A DNA stretch of 64,000 nucleotides from Comamonas sp. GB3 AK4-5 (GCF_041320665.1 NZ_CP166730.1:1736001-1800000), one strand, 5' to 3'; counted from the stretch's first letter, positions 1 through 9,437 are shown. Made by a program: numbers and translations. Notes: a model not told the origin generated them from the sequence alone.

Positions 1-313
1 GCAGGCCTTGGGTCTGGCATTGGCGCTCTGCTGCTTTCCAGCGGCGCAGCCAGCGCCAGTTGTGCCCCAGCCAGGGGCCGGGGGCCTCTAGCAAAGCATG
101 TTTGCCGCGCAATTGCTGGCGCAGTGGCAGCGTCCAGCCCGGGGTGGACCAGGGCTGGAGCAGGGTAGGGGTCAGCCAGCCAGCGTTGGCAAAGCTCGCG
201 CCTTCGGCCGCAGCGTTGTGCTGCTCGTAGACCGTGACGCGGTGCCCGTCCTGGGCGAGTTCGTAGGCAGTCGCAATGCCGGCAATGCCGGCGCCGACAA
301 TGGCGATGTCCAT
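1..313 (-). CDS. FAD-dependent D-amino-acid dehydrogenase-like oxidoreductase (partial, C-terminus off the left edge)
   Basis: Only the first 104 codons are inside the window; the gene runs off the left end. The N-terminus is a Rossmann dinucleotide-binding fold: a hydrophobic strand, then GAGIAG at residues 7-12, and an acidic residue (E29) after the second strand for the FAD ribose. The following ASFANAGWLTP stretch and the QPW segment resemble the DadA/glycine-oxidase (DAO) family, which deaminates D-amino acids by flavin oxidation. The ATG at 313 begins exactly at the Rossmann strand, as is usual in this family. An amidase gene lies 46 bp upstream on the same strand, so the two may be co-transcribed. 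The substrate cannot be told from this fragment. Confidence 0.75.
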   Translation of the reverse strand, partial: MDIAIVGAGIAGIATAYELAQDGHRVTVYEQHNAAAEGASFANAGWLTPTLLQPWSTPGWTLPLRQQLRGKHALLEAPGPWLGHNWRWLRRWKAAERQCQTQGL

Positions 314-359
314 GGGAGGAAGATTGGCTCCGGGCGGACAATGCCGCCGGCAGTAGGTG

Positions 360-1733
360 TCAATGCGAAAGAAACAGGGATTCTGCCTGCAAAGCGAGGT
401 CCAGGACTACATCATCTTGCAGCATGCTGTGCCATAGCATCACGCCCATAGGCAATTCGCCAGGTATGTGGCAGGGGAGGCTGATGGCGCAGCCGTCGAG
501 TTGGTTGACCACGCTGGTGTTGCGCAGCAGCAGCATATTGCAGCGGGTGAAGGCCGCGTCGCGCTGGGCATCGGCTGCGGAGTCTAGTCCGTCTGCAGGT
601 GCCACTTCGGAAATCAGGGGTGCTGTGATGGGGACGGTGGGCGAGACCATGGCGTCAAACCCTTGCATTGCGGCCTGCATGCGTTGCTGCCAGTCGTGGC
701 GTAGGCGCTGCAACTCTTGGTAGTCGCTGGCGCTGATCAGCGCACCTTTTTCAATGCGGCTGCGCACGCGCGGGTCGTACTGCGCGCCCCGCGTGGCCAG
801 CCGCTCGCGGTGCCAGGCATGGCTTTCGGCAGCCGTCAGGCCTCCGGCGGCGTTGATGCTGGCCAGTTCGGCGGTTTCGGGTAAGTTGATTTCGACCACC
901 TCGGCGCCAGCGGCTCGCAGGCGCTGCAGGCTGCGTTCAAAGGCTGTGGCCACCGCCGGGTCCAGCGCCTGCAGGAAAACCGTGGTGGGTACGGCCAGGC
1001 GGCAGCCTTGCAGGGGGCGCTGACCGGTGTGCACCCGGCGTGCGGCCAGGATCTCGTGGGCCAGTATGGCGTCTCGCACGCTGTGGGTAAGGGCGCCCGC
1101 GGTGTCCAGTGAAGGCGCCAGCGGGACGGTGCCATCCAATGGCGTCAAGCGGGCCGTGGGCTTGAAGCCCACCAGGCCATTGAGCGCCGCAGGAATGCGA
1201 ATGGAGCCGCCGGTGTCCGAGCCCAGGGCCAGCCAGGCAGCGCCCGTGGCAACCGATACGGCAGCGCCGGAGGATGAGCCTCCGGGGGCGCGGGGTGGTT
1301 GCAGCGGCGTGTGATTTCCATGCAGGGCATCCACGGCGGCCGGTGTGCCGTGGTGCGGGTTGGTGCCCACCCCGGAGTAGGCAAACTCCACCATATGGGT
1401 ATGGCCCAACAGGCTGGCACCTGCAGCGCGCAAGCGGGCCACTGCCGTGCTGTCGCGTGCGGCGGCGGGCGCGTCGGCCAGAGCGCGGGCGCTGGCCGTG
1501 GTGGGGTGGTCTTGTATGTCGAACAAATCCTTGACGGAAACAGCCAGGCCGGCCAACGGGGTGCCGGCAGCGGTCTGGGCCGCGCTGGCGCGGGCGCTGT
1601 CGAAAAAAGTGCGCGCAAACACATGGTTGCAGGCGGGAGATTGGGCTGCGGCAATGGAGGCTTCCATCGCCTGGCTGGCCGTGTTGCGGCCTTCGCGCAG
1701 TAAAGCGCGGGTGGCAAGAAGATCAGGCTTCAT
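360..1733 (-). CDS. Amidase (amidase signature family)
   Basis: This encodes a 457-residue amidase-signature hydrolase. The Ser-cisSer-Lys catalytic set is visible: Lys68 in SVKDLFD, the glycine/serine-rich GGSSSGAA loop at 151-158 with the cis-Ser near 154, and the nucleophile Ser177 in DTGGSIR. Length and motif spacing fit single-domain amidases and GatA-like proteins, but no gatB or gatC is nearby, so a role in Gln-tRNA formation is unlikely. The frame stays open far upstream, antisense to rpsB, but that part is a shadow; the ATG at 1733 starts where family homology starts. It lies upstream of a DadA-like oxidoreductase on the same strand, which hints at catabolism of an amide or amino-acid derivative. 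That is inference. Confidence 0.88.
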   Translation of the reverse strand: MKPDLLATRALLREGRNTASQAMEASIAAAQSPACNHVFARTFFDSARASAAQTAAGTPLAGLAVSVKDLFDIQDHPTTASARALADAPAAARDSTAVARLRAAGASLLGHTHMVEFAYSGVGTNPHHGTPAAVDALHGNHTPLQPPRAPGGSSSGAAVSVATGAAWLALGSDTGGSIRIPAALNGLVGFKPTARLTPLDGTVPLAPSLDTAGALTHSVRDAILAHEILAARRVHTGQRPLQGCRLAVPTTVFLQALDPAVATAFERSLQRLRAAGAEVVEINLPETAELASINAAGGLTAAESHAWHRERLATRGAQYDPRVRSRIEKGALISASDYQELQRLRHDWQQRMQAAMQGFDAMVSPTVPITAPLISEVAPADGLDSAADAQRDAAFTRCNMLLLRNTSVVNQLDGCAISLPCHIPGELPMGVMLWHSMLQDDVVLDLALQAESLFLSH

Positions 1734-1739
1734 GGGCTG

Positions 1740-1748
1740 TGCTAAAAT
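1740..1748 (+). promoter_or_regulatory. Candidate extended -10 promoter for rpsB
   Basis: TGC followed by TAAAAT (-10 hexamer at 1743-1748) matches an extended -10 element. There is no good TTGACA-like -35 at 17 bp spacing, which extended -10 promoters tolerate. It lies between the divergent amidase start (1733) and rpsB and would give a leader of about 215 nt. Confidence 0.45.
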
Positions 1749-1811
1749 CTTTGGGCTTTGCGCAGTGCAGGCTTTGTCTATGGATGGAGCCACACTTTGT
1801 TTGGAGTGCTG

Positions 1812-1859
1812 AAAAGCCGGGAGCCCCAAAAACCGTTTGCGGTTTTTGCAGAGGCTTTT
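1812..1859 (+). promoter_or_regulatory. Nested hairpin in the rpsB leader, possible S2 autoregulatory element
   Basis: An outer 7-bp stem (AAAAGCC at 1812-1818 with GGCTTTT at 1853-1859) encloses a perfect 9-bp stem (CAAAAACCG at 1827-1835, loop TTTG, CGGTTTTTG at 1840-1848). It lies between the candidate promoter and the rpsB start. Ribosomal protein S2 is known to repress its own operon through the mRNA leader in gammaproteobacteria. Assigning that job to this structure is inference. Confidence 0.45.
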
Positions 1860-1970
1860 GGCAGGTCGCCAGGCAGTGCAAAGCAAATTGCAAACCAGCT
1901 CCCTCAAGGTGTTGTGCCGGTCGGCACAAGTATCGAGCTGGATTTTAGACCCAACCTTTTGGAGTTTTTT

Positions 1971-2723
1971 ATGTCCGTTACCATGCGCGAAATGCTGGAA
2001 GCCGGTGTCCACTTCGGTCACCAAACCCGTTTCTGGAATCCCAAGATGGCTCCGTTCATCTTCGGTCACCGCAACAAGATCCACATCGTCAACCTGGAAA
2101 AGTCGCTGCCGATGTTCCAGGACGCCCAGAAGTTCGCCAAGCAACTGGCTTCGAACGGCGGCAACATCCTGATGGTGGGTACCAAGCGCCAAGCCCGTGA
2201 ATTCGTGGCCGAGCAAGCTCAGCGTGCTGGCGTGCCTTATGTGGACCAGCGTTGGTTGGGCGGCATGCTGACCAACTTCAAGACCGTGAAGACCTCCATC
2301 AAGCGTCTGAAGGAAATGAAGGCCCAGCAAGAAGCCGGCCTGGAATCCATGTCCAAGAAGGAACAGCTGATGTTCGTGCGCGAACTGGAAAAGCTGGAAA
2401 AGGACATCGGCGGTATTCAAGACATGAACACCCTGCCTGACGCCATCTTCGTGATCGACGTGGGCTACCACAAGATCGCCGTGTCCGAAGCCAAGAAGCT
2501 GGGCATCCCCCTGATCGGCGTGGTGGACACCAACCACAACCCCGAAGGCATCGACTACGTCATCCCCGGTAACGACGACTCGGCCAAGGCCGTGGAACTG
2601 TACGCCCGTGGCATGGCCGACGCCATCCTGGAAGGCCGCGAAGCCCGTTTGAACGAAGTGGCCAAGGCTGCTTCCGGTGAAGGCACCGACGAATTCGTGG
2701 AAGTGGAAGAATCCGCTGCCTAA
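1971..2723 (+). CDS. rpsB: 30S ribosomal protein S2
   Basis: This is the 250-residue S2 protein of the small ribosomal subunit. It begins [20 protein letters not shown], and the [11 protein letters not shown] and [18 protein letters not shown] segments are characteristic of S2. The ATG at 1971 has a GGAG ribosome-binding site at 1961-1964; upstream in-frame starts belong to leader sequence with no S2 homology. Together with tsf it heads the conserved rpsB-tsf-pyrH-frr run. A long leader with a nested hairpin precedes it, and a terminator-like hairpin follows it, so S2 and EF-Ts are probably made in different amounts. The acidic tail (VEVEESAA) is ordinary for betaproteobacterial S2. Confidence 0.98.
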   Translation: MSVTMREMLEAGVHFGHQTRFWNPKMAPFIFGHRNKIHIVNLEKSLPMFQDAQKFAKQLASNGGNILMVGTKRQAREFVAEQAQRAGVPYVDQRWLGGMLTNFKTVKTSIKRLKEMKAQQEAGLESMSKKEQLMFVRELEKLEKDIGGIQDMNTLPDAIFVIDVGYHKIAVSEAKKLGIPLIGVVDTNHNPEGIDYVIPGNDDSAKAVELYARGMADAILEGREARLNEVAKAASGEGTDEFVEVEESAA

Positions 2724-2757
2724 TTCCCGGCTGCGCGCTGCGGCGCGATGAAAAAGC

Positions 2758-2782
2758 GGGGCTCTGGTAGCCCCCTTTTTTT
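2758..2782 (+). terminator. Terminator/attenuator between rpsB and tsf
   Basis: GGGGCT (2758-2763), a 5-nt loop, AGCCCC (2769-2774), one C, then seven T's to 2782 form a good Rho-independent terminator. As rpsB and tsf are normally co-transcribed, it is likely a leaky attenuator that lowers tsf relative to rpsB. Confidence 0.75.
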
Positions 2783-2828
2783 AGCTGGAATCCTGTAGAG
2801 AACTGAATACTGAAGACGGAGAAACAAA

Positions 2829-3722
2829 ATGGCTGCAATTACCGCAAGCATGGTCGCTGAACTGCGCGCCAAGACCGACGCCCCCATGATGGAGTGCAAG
2901 AAGGCACTGACCGAGGCCGATGGCGACATGGCCAAGGCGGAAGAGCTGCTGCGCGTCAAGCTGGGTACCAAGGCTGGCAAGGCCGCTTCGCGTGTCACGG
3001 CCGAAGGCGTGATCGCTGCTTTCATCGACGGTGGCAAGGGCGCCATGATCGAAGTCAACAGCGAAACCGACTTCGTCTCCAAGAACGACAGCTTTCTGGC
3101 CATGGCCAGCGCTGCTGCCAAGCTGGTGGCTGCACACAACCCCGCCGACATCGAAGCCCTGGGCGCTCTGGCCTATGAGCAAGACGGTTTCGGTCCCACG
3201 CTGGAAGACGTGCGCAAGGGCCTGGTCGGCAAGATCGGCGAGAACATGTCTTTCCGCCGCTTCAAGGCTTTCAATGGCGCTGGCCTGGCTTCCTACGTGC
3301 ACGGCACCCGCATTGGCGTGGTCGTCGAGTTCGACGGTGACGCCACCGCCGCCAAGGACGTGGCCATGCACGTGGCTGCCATGAAGCCCGTGGCTGTGAC
3401 CAGCGCCGATGTGCCTGCCGATCTGATCGCCAAGGAACGCGCCGTGGCCGAAGGCAAGGCTGCCGAATCCGGCAAGCCCGCCGACATCGCCGCCAAGATG
3501 GTGGAAGGTTCGGTGCAGAAGTTCCTGAAGGAAGTCTCGCTGGCTGACCAGGTCTTCGTGAAGGCTGCCGACGGCAAGCAAACCGTGGCCCAGATGCTCA
3601 AGGCTGCCAACACCAATGTGAAGGCATTCACCATGTACGTGGTGGGCGAAGGCATCGAAAAGAAGGTGGACGACTTTGCTGCTGAAGTGGCTGCCCAAGT
3701 GGCCGCTGCCAAGGGCGCCTAA
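2829..3722 (+). CDS. tsf: Translation elongation factor Ts
   Basis: EF-Ts is the 297-residue guanine-nucleotide exchange factor that recycles EF-Tu from its GDP form. The N-terminal UBA-like domain ([24 protein letters not shown]) and the TDFVSKN motif near residue 80 at the start of the core are both present, and the length is normal. The ATG is preceded by a GGAG-type site in ACGGAGAAACAAA. The gene follows rpsB after a terminator-like hairpin, so its mRNA arises by read-through or from an unrecognised internal promoter. Codon use matches that of highly expressed neighbours. Confidence 0.98.
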   Translation: MAAITASMVAELRAKTDAPMMECKKALTEADGDMAKAEELLRVKLGTKAGKAASRVTAEGVIAAFIDGGKGAMIEVNSETDFVSKNDSFLAMASAAAKLVAAHNPADIEALGALAYEQDGFGPTLEDVRKGLVGKIGENMSFRRFKAFNGAGLASYVHGTRIGVVVEFDGDATAAKDVAMHVAAMKPVAVTSADVPADLIAKERAVAEGKAAESGKPADIAAKMVEGSVQKFLKEVSLADQVFVKAADGKQTVAQMLKAANTNVKAFTMYVVGEGIEKKVDDFAAEVAAQVAAAKGA

Positions 3723-3795
3723 GCCCTGACAGCCGCACTGCCGACACAACGACCACATTCCCCTCTCACCTATTTGAATCGAACGGAGTTTCCCC

Positions 3796-4518
3796 ATGTC
3801 CCAAGCCAAACCAGCCCACAAGCGCATCCTGCTCAAGCTGTCAGGCGAGGCGCTGATGGGGGATGACCAGTTCGGCATCAACCGCGCCACGATCGAGCGC
3901 ATGGTCTCCGAGATCGCCGAGGTGACCAAGGTGGGGGTGGAAGTGGCCGTGGTGATCGGTGGCGGCAACATCTTCCGTGGCGTGGCTGGCGGCTCTGCCG
4001 GCATGGACCGCGCCACGGCGGATTACATGGGCATGCTGGCCACCGTGATGAACGCGCTGGCCCTGGCGGATGCCATGGACAAGCAAGGCCTGACGGCCCG
4101 TGTGATGTCGGCCATCGGCATCGAACAGGTGGTCGAGCCCTATGTGCGCCCCAAGGCGCTGCAATATTTGGAAGAAGGCAAGGTGGTGGTCTTTGCTGCC
4201 GGCACCGGCAATCCCTTCTTCACCACCGATACCGCAGCCGCATTGCGTGGCGCGGAAATCGGTGCCGAGGTGGTGCTCAAAGCCACCAAGGTGGACGGTG
4301 TGTACACTGCAGACCCCGTCAAAGACCCGAGCGCCACGCGTTACGCCACGCTGTCGTTTGATGAGGCGATTTCGCGCAACCTGGGCATCATGGATGCCAC
4401 GGCTTTCGCTTTGTGCCGTGACCAGAAGCTGCCCATCCGCGTGTTCTCCATCGTCAAGCCTGGCGCGCTGCTGCGTGTGGTCATGGGTAATGATGAAGGC
4501 ACCCTGGTGTCCGCTTAA
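3796..4518 (+). CDS. pyrH: Uridylate (UMP) kinase
   Basis: PyrH phosphorylates UMP to UDP with ATP, the first committed step to UTP and CTP in the cytoplasm. This 240-residue protein has the amino-acid-kinase fold: [12 protein letters not shown] at the N-terminus, the glycine-rich GGGNIFRG loop, a substrate region with [13 protein letters not shown], and [10 protein letters not shown] near the nucleotide site. This is the bacterial PyrH type, not the eukaryotic UMP/CMP kinase. An ACGGAG site precedes the ATG. It sits in its normal place between tsf and frr. Confidence 0.97.
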   Translation: MSQAKPAHKRILLKLSGEALMGDDQFGINRATIERMVSEIAEVTKVGVEVAVVIGGGNIFRGVAGGSAGMDRATADYMGMLATVMNALALADAMDKQGLTARVMSAIGIEQVVEPYVRPKALQYLEEGKVVVFAAGTGNPFFTTDTAAALRGAEIGAEVVLKATKVDGVYTADPVKDPSATRYATLSFDEAISRNLGIMDATAFALCRDQKLPIRVFSIVKPGALLRVVMGNDEGTLVSA

Positions 4519-4580
4519 TTGCGAAGACCGCGAGCCCGCCCGGTAAGTGCGGGCGGACATTGGCTTCCCGAGGTAAACAC

Positions 4581-5141
4581 ATGACGATCGCTGACATCAA
4601 GAAGAACACCGAAACCAAGATGGGTCAGTCCATCGAGGCTCTGAAGAACAATCTCTCGCGTATCCGTACCGGCCGCGCCAACCCGCAGCTGCTGGACTCC
4701 ATCCATGTGGACTACTACGGCTCCATGGTGCCGTTGTCGCAGGTGGCCAATCTGTCGCTGCTGGATTCGCGCACCATCGGTGTGCAGCCCTGGGAAAAGA
4801 CCATGGCTGCCAAGGTGGAAAAGGCCATCCGCGAAAGCGATCTGGGTCTGAACCCCGCTTCGCTGGGTGACGTGATCCGCGTGCCCATGCCTCCCATGAG
4901 CGAAGAGCGCCGCAAGGAAATGACCAAGCTGGCCCGCAACGAAGGCGAATCTTCCAAGGTGGCCATCCGCAATCTGCGCCGCGACGCCAACGAAGGTGTG
5001 AAGAAGCTGGTCAAGGACAAGGAGGCCTCGGAAGACGATCAAAAGCGTTCCGAAGCCGAAATCCAGAAATTGACCGATAAGCACATTGCCGAGGTGGACA
5101 CGCTGGTGACCTCCAAGGAACAGGACATCATGGCCGTCTAA
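4581..5141 (+). CDS. frr: Ribosome recycling factor
   Basis: RRF splits post-termination ribosomes together with EF-G. The protein has 186 residues, the usual length, and begins [34 protein letters not shown] marks the first long helix and [16 protein letters not shown] the hinge region. An in-frame ATG exists at 4560, but the ATG at 4581 has a GAGGTAAACAC ribosome-binding site and matches the family start. It follows pyrH by 62 bp and precedes uppS by 30 bp, in an apparent operon. Confidence 0.97.
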   Translation: MTIADIKKNTETKMGQSIEALKNNLSRIRTGRANPQLLDSIHVDYYGSMVPLSQVANLSLLDSRTIGVQPWEKTMAAKVEKAIRESDLGLNPASLGDVIRVPMPPMSEERRKEMTKLARNEGESSKVAIRNLRRDANEGVKKLVKDKEASEDDQKRSEAEIQKLTDKHIAEVDTLVTSKEQDIMAV

Positions 5142-5171
5142 GGCTGGCTGTCGCTGGCTAATCGAGTTCGC

Positions 5172-5903
5172 ATGACAGTCTCTACCGTGGTGCCCCACCA
5201 CGTCGCCATCGTCATGGATGGCAATGGCCGCTGGGCCACTAAGCGTTTCTTGCCGCGCCTGGCCGGTCACAAGCAGGGCGTGGAATCGCTGCGCCGCTGT
5301 GTGCGGGCCTGCATTCAGCGTGGCGTGCGGGTGCTGACGGTGTTTGCCTTCTCCTCGGAAAACTGGAATCGCCCGGCCGAGGAGGTCTCCGGCCTCATGT
5401 CCTTGCTGGCCATGGCGCTGGGGCGCGAAGTCCCCAGCCTGTCTGCCGAAGGTGTGCGCCTGCATTTTGTGGGCGACCGCCAGGGCCTGAGCGAGAAGGT
5501 GGCTGCCGGCCTGGCCCAGGCCGAGCAATCCACGGCGCACAACGAGCGCCTGGTGCTGAATGTGTGCTTCAACTATGGTGGCCGTTGGGACATTGCCCAG
5601 GCCGCCGCCAGCTTGGTTGCACGTGGTGAGCCCATCACCGAGGCCGGCCTGAACGGCGCCATGGCGCTGGCCCATGTGCCCGATCCCGATCTGTTCATCC
5701 GCACGGGTGGTGAATACCGCATCAGCAACTTTTTGCTGTGGCAATCGGCCTATGCCGAATTCTTTTTCAGTCCCAGCCTGTGGCCGGACTTTGACGAAGC
5801 CGCACTGGATGCGGCATTGCAGGACTATGCCAGCCGCGAGCGGCGCTTTGGTCAGACGTCCGCCCAGATCCAACAAGTGGCCGCATCCCAGGTGCGCGCC
5901 TGA
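5172..5903 (+). CDS. uppS: Undecaprenyl diphosphate synthase (isoprenyl transferase)
   Basis: UppS adds eight cis isoprene units to farnesyl diphosphate to make the C55 carrier lipid for peptidoglycan and O-antigen. The protein has 243 residues. Motif [12 protein letters not shown] near the N-terminus carries the catalytic Asp of this family; [11 protein letters not shown] and [24 protein letters not shown] (conserved regions III-V) follow. Its place between frr and cdsA is the standard proteobacterial arrangement. Confidence 0.97.
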   Translation: MTVSTVVPHHVAIVMDGNGRWATKRFLPRLAGHKQGVESLRRCVRACIQRGVRVLTVFAFSSENWNRPAEEVSGLMSLLAMALGREVPSLSAEGVRLHFVGDRQGLSEKVAAGLAQAEQSTAHNERLVLNVCFNYGGRWDIAQAAASLVARGEPITEAGLNGAMALAHVPDPDLFIRTGGEYRISNFLLWQSAYAEFFFSPSLWPDFDEAALDAALQDYASRERRFGQTSAQIQQVAASQVRA

Positions 5904-5917
5904 AAGGGGAGTGCAGC

Positions 5918-6769
5918 ATGCTCAAGCAGCGTGTGATTACCGCCATGGTCTTGCTGGCCATTTTGTTGCCCGCGCTGTTTGCCAGCTCGCCGTTGCCCTT
6001 CACCTTGCTGGTGTTGGTGATGGTGGCGGCCGGCGCTTGGGAATGGGGGCGTTTAAATGGTTTTGGGCAGGCGGCAAGCGTAGCCACCGCGGGTGTTTGC
6101 ATGGCCTTGTGTGGCCTGGCCTGGCAGCAGGGCTGGGTGGCGCGTGATCTGCGCCTGCTGTGGCTGGCGGCCGGTGTGGCCTGGGTGCTGGGTAGTGTGG
6201 CCCTGATCCGCCTGGGTGTACCTGGCTGGGCGCAGATTCCGCGTGCAGTGCGCTGGGCTGGAGGCGTGCTGGCCTTGTGGCTGGCATGGCTGGCCGTGGC
6301 CCAGGCGCGCGCCATCGGGGTGAATTTTCTGCTTTCCATCATGGCCCTGGTCTGGGCGGCGGACATCTGCGCCTATTTTGCCGGCCGCCGTTTTGGCCTG
6401 AAATTCACGCGCAACAAGTTGGCGCCCGCCATCAGCCCCGGCAAGAGCTGGGAAGGTGTGTGGGGCGGCGTGGCAGGCGTGCTGCTGCTGGCCCTGGTCT
6501 GGGTGTTTCTGGACCGCCATTTTGCGGCCAGCGTGCCCAGCTTTTATTCGCAACTGGCCCGGGCGGGCTGGCCCTTGCTGATCGTGGCGGCGGTGTTCAT
6601 GGCCGCCATGAGCGTGGTGGGGGATTTGATTGAATCGCTGATCAAGCGCAGCGCAGGCGCCAAGGACAGCAGCAATCTGCTGCCGGGCCATGGCGGTGTG
6701 CTGGACCGCATCGATGCGCTGCTGCCGACATTGCCGCTGGCCATGATGCTGACCACCTTGGTGTATTGA
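5918..6769 (+). CDS. cdsA: Phosphatidate cytidylyltransferase (CDP-diglyceride synthase)
   Basis: CdsA is an inner-membrane enzyme that makes CDP-diacylglycerol from phosphatidic acid and CTP, the branch point to all phospholipids. The 283-residue protein is largely hydrophobic with several membrane segments and ends with the family signature SLIKRSAGAKDSSNLLPGHGG followed by LDRIDAL. It starts 14 bp after uppS with a GGGGAG site. Its stop overlaps the dxr start codon, so the two are translationally coupled. Confidence 0.96.
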   Translation: MLKQRVITAMVLLAILLPALFASSPLPFTLLVLVMVAAGAWEWGRLNGFGQAASVATAGVCMALCGLAWQQGWVARDLRLLWLAAGVAWVLGSVALIRLGVPGWAQIPRAVRWAGGVLALWLAWLAVAQARAIGVNFLLSIMALVWAADICAYFAGRRFGLKFTRNKLAPAISPGKSWEGVWGGVAGVLLLALVWVFLDRHFAASVPSFYSQLARAGWPLLIVAAVFMAAMSVVGDLIESLIKRSAGAKDSSNLLPGHGGVLDRIDALLPTLPLAMMLTTLVY

Positions 6770-7944
6770 TGAAACAATGTTTGACGGTGCTGGGCTCTAC
6801 GGGCTCGATTGGCACCAATACCCTGGATGTGGTGCGCCGGCACCGCGAGACCTACGACATCTATGCCCTCAGCGCCTCCACCCAGGTGGAGCTGATGCTG
6901 GCGCAATGTGCCGAATTCACACCGCAGTTCGCCGTGATGGCCAGCGCGCCCCATGCGCAGCAACTGGCGGAAAAACTCAAGGCAAATGGGCTTGCAACGC
7001 AGGTTCTGCAAGCAAAGAATGCTCTTGAAGAGATAGCGTCTGCCGAGGCGGTGGATGCCGTGATGGGCGCCATTGTCGGTGCGGCCGGCCTGGCGCCTTG
7101 CCTGGCGGCGGCGCGTGCTGGCAAGCGCTTGCTGCTGGCCAACAAGGAAGCGCTGGTCGTGGGTGGTGCCTTGTTCATGGACACGGTGCATGCCCATGGC
7201 TGTACGCTGCTGCCCATTGACAGTGAGCACTCCGCCATCTTTCAGTGCTTGCCCGAAGACCCCGGCACCTGGGCTGCCCGTGTGGACAGCCTGCTGCTCA
7301 CGGCCTCGGGCGGGCCTTTCCGCCAACGCGACCCGGCCACGCTGGCCCAGATTACGCCCGATCAGGCCTGTGCCCATCCGAACTTCGCCATGGGTCGCAA
7401 GATCTCGGTGGACTCCGCCACCATGATGAACAAGGCGCTGGAGGTGATTGAGGCGCGCTGGTTGTTTGACATGGCGCCGGACCAGATCAAGGTGGTCGTG
7501 CATCCGCAGCAGATCATCCACTCCATGGTGCAGTTCAAGGACGCCTCCATCCTGGCCCAGTTGGGCACGCCCGATATGCGTGTGCCCATTGCCTGCGGCC
7601 TGGCCTGGCCTGAGCGCATTGCCAGTGGTGTGACGCCGCTGGACTTTGCACAGTTGTCGGCGCTCACATTTGAGGAGGCGGATGCGCAGCGCTTTCCGGG
7701 CCTGCACCTGTCCTGGCAGGCATTGAAGGCACCGGAAGGCACGGCCACGGTGCTGAATGCCGCAAACGAGGTGGCGGTGGCCGCTTTCTTGCAAGGCCAG
7801 CTGCGTTTTGACCGCATCCACGCCGTGAACCTGTCGGTGCTGGAGGCTGTGGTGCCGTCTTGCCGGCCAGAGTCGGTGGAGGCGCTGATGGCGCTGGACA
7901 CCGAGGCCCGGGCAGCAGCCACTGCGGCAGTGCAGCGCTGGTGA
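6769..7944 (+). CDS. dxr: 1-deoxy-D-xylulose 5-phosphate reductoisomerase
   Basis: Dxr (IspC) converts DXP to MEP with NADPH, the first committed step of the non-mevalonate isoprenoid pathway that feeds UppS upstream. The 391-residue protein has the NADPH-binding GSTGSIGTNTL loop at its start, the conserved ANKEALVVGG segment, and metal/substrate motifs in LPIDSEHSAIFQ and SATMMNKALEVIEA. The ATG at 6769 overlaps the cdsA stop; a TTG codon sits one codon earlier but is the less likely start. It is followed by a 143-bp gap before rseP. Confidence 0.97.
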   Translation: MKQCLTVLGSTGSIGTNTLDVVRRHRETYDIYALSASTQVELMLAQCAEFTPQFAVMASAPHAQQLAEKLKANGLATQVLQAKNALEEIASAEAVDAVMGAIVGAAGLAPCLAAARAGKRLLLANKEALVVGGALFMDTVHAHGCTLLPIDSEHSAIFQCLPEDPGTWAARVDSLLLTASGGPFRQRDPATLAQITPDQACAHPNFAMGRKISVDSATMMNKALEVIEARWLFDMAPDQIKVVVHPQQIIHSMVQFKDASILAQLGTPDMRVPIACGLAWPERIASGVTPLDFAQLSALTFEEADAQRFPGLHLSWQALKAPEGTATVLNAANEVAVAAFLQGQLRFDRIHAVNLSVLEAVVPSCRPESVEALMALDTEARAAATAAVQRW

Positions 7945-8087
7945 GCTGGGAATGAAATACCCCTTGCGCCGCTGTGTGTCTTCTTCCTCATTGGCAGCGC
8001 CGGTTTCATGGAGCCGCAGCGCCAGGGGGATAGATATGGCGGTTGCTGCAGCCGTTACGCTGAAACCGTCTCAAAAGGAGTGAGCCT

Positions 8088-9437
8088 GTGCTGACTGTTG
8101 TGGCATTTGTGCTGGCCCTGGGCATCTTGATTGCCGTGCACGAGTGGGGGCACTACCGTATGGCAGTGGCCTGCGGCGTCAAGGTGCTGCGTTTCTCGGT
8201 GGGTTTTGGCAAGCCCTTGCTGCGCTGGCGGCGGCGCAGCGACAGCACGGAATTTGTGCTGGGTGCCCTGCCCCTGGGGGGCTATGTACGCATGCTGGAC
8301 GAGCGCGATGGTCCGGTGGATGCGGCAGAGCAGCACCTCGCCTTCAATCGCCAGCCGCTGCGCGCGCGCGCAGCCATTGCGGCAGCAGGGCCTGCTGCCA
8401 ACCTGGTGCTGGCTGCGCTGCTATACACGATAGTCAATTGGGTGGGCATGCCCCAGCCGCAGGCTGTGCTGGCCACGCCGGTTTCGGGCTCGGTGGCCCA
8501 GCTCAGCGGCCTGAAAGGCGCGGAGCGGGTGCTTGCCGTGCAGGTGGGGGAGGGTGATGAAGTTGCGGTGCGCTCCTTTGAGCAGCTGCGCTGGGCGCTG
8601 ACCCAGGCAGCACTCGAAAAGCAGGATGCCCGCATCACCTGGGTGCTGGTGGGTACATCTGCACAGCACAGCACATTGCTGCCCCTGTCTCAGCTTTCAA
8701 ACAATGCCCTGGACGGTAATTTGGGTGCCGTCATTGGCGTGCAAATGCCCTGGGCCCCGCCCGTGGTGGAACGTGTGCTGCCGAAGGGAGTGGCCGCTTC
8801 CGCAGGGCTGCAGGCCGGAGACACCGTGCGCCAGGCATTTGGCGTGCAGGTGGTGGATGGCACGCAGCTGCGGGAGTTGATTCGCCAGCATCCGGGTCAG
8901 TCCAGTGTGTGGGATGTGGAGCGCGAGGGGCGCAAGCTGCAACTGACGCTGGTGCCGGAAGTGGTTCAGGACAAGGACGCGCAGATCGGTCGCGTAGGTG
9001 CTTACATTGGCGGCGCCGTTGCCATGGTGACGGTGCGACAGGGGGTGTTGGAAGGGTTGTGGGGCGGCATCACCAAGACCTGGGATATGTCGGTGCTCAG
9101 CCTGAAAATGATGGGGCGCATGCTGATTGGCCAGGCTTCGCTGAAGAACCTCAGCGGCCCATTGACCATTGCCGATTACGCCGGGAAGTCGGCCGGCATG
9201 GGGCTGCTGCAGTACATTGCATTTTTGGCTTTGATCAGCGTCAGCCTGGGTGTGCTGAACCTGTTGCCGGTGCCGGTGCTGGATGGTGGGCACCTGATGT
9301 ATTATCTCTGGGAGGGAATCATAGGCCGCCCAGTCACTGAATTGTGGATGGAGCGGCTGCAGCGCGTTGGCGTCAGCGTGCTTCTTGTCATGATGTGCAT
9401 CGCTTTTTTTAACGACATCAGCCGCTTATTGGGCTAA
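8088..9437 (+). CDS. rseP: Site-2 intramembrane zinc metalloprotease RseP
   Basis: RseP cleaves the anti-sigma factor RseA (and signal-peptide remnants) within the inner membrane, releasing sigma-E when outer-membrane assembly fails. The 449-residue protein has the zinc site HEWGH at 18-22 in the first membrane helix, PDZ-like periplasmic regions in the middle, and the second metal-ligand motif NLLPVPVLDGGHL near the C-terminus. The start is GTG at 8088 with an AAAAGGAG site. It lies directly before bamA and skp, the outer-membrane assembly genes whose stress it senses, a conserved pairing. Confidence 0.96.
   Translation: MLTVVAFVLALGILIAVHEWGHYRMAVACGVKVLRFSVGFGKPLLRWRRRSDSTEFVLGALPLGGYVRMLDERDGPVDAAEQHLAFNRQPLRARAAIAAAGPAANLVLAALLYTIVNWVGMPQPQAVLATPVSGSVAQLSGLKGAERVLAVQVGEGDEVAVRSFEQLRWALTQAALEKQDARITWVLVGTSAQHSTLLPLSQLSNNALDGNLGAVIGVQMPWAPPVVERVLPKGVAASAGLQAGDTVRQAFGVQVVDGTQLRELIRQHPGQSSVWDVEREGRKLQLTLVPEVVQDKDAQIGRVGAYIGGAVAMVTVRQGVLEGLWGGITKTWDMSVLSLKMMGRMLIGQASLKNLSGPLTIADYAGKSAGMGLLQYIAFLALISVSLGVLNLLPVPVLDGGHLMYYLWEGIIGRPVTELWMERLQRVGVSVLLVMMCIAFFNDISRLLG

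Noticed and set aside
1734..2537. The amidase frame stays open upstream, antisense to rpsB
   Set aside because: That part has no amidase homology and is the complement of rpsB. The amidase motifs start after the ATG at 1733.
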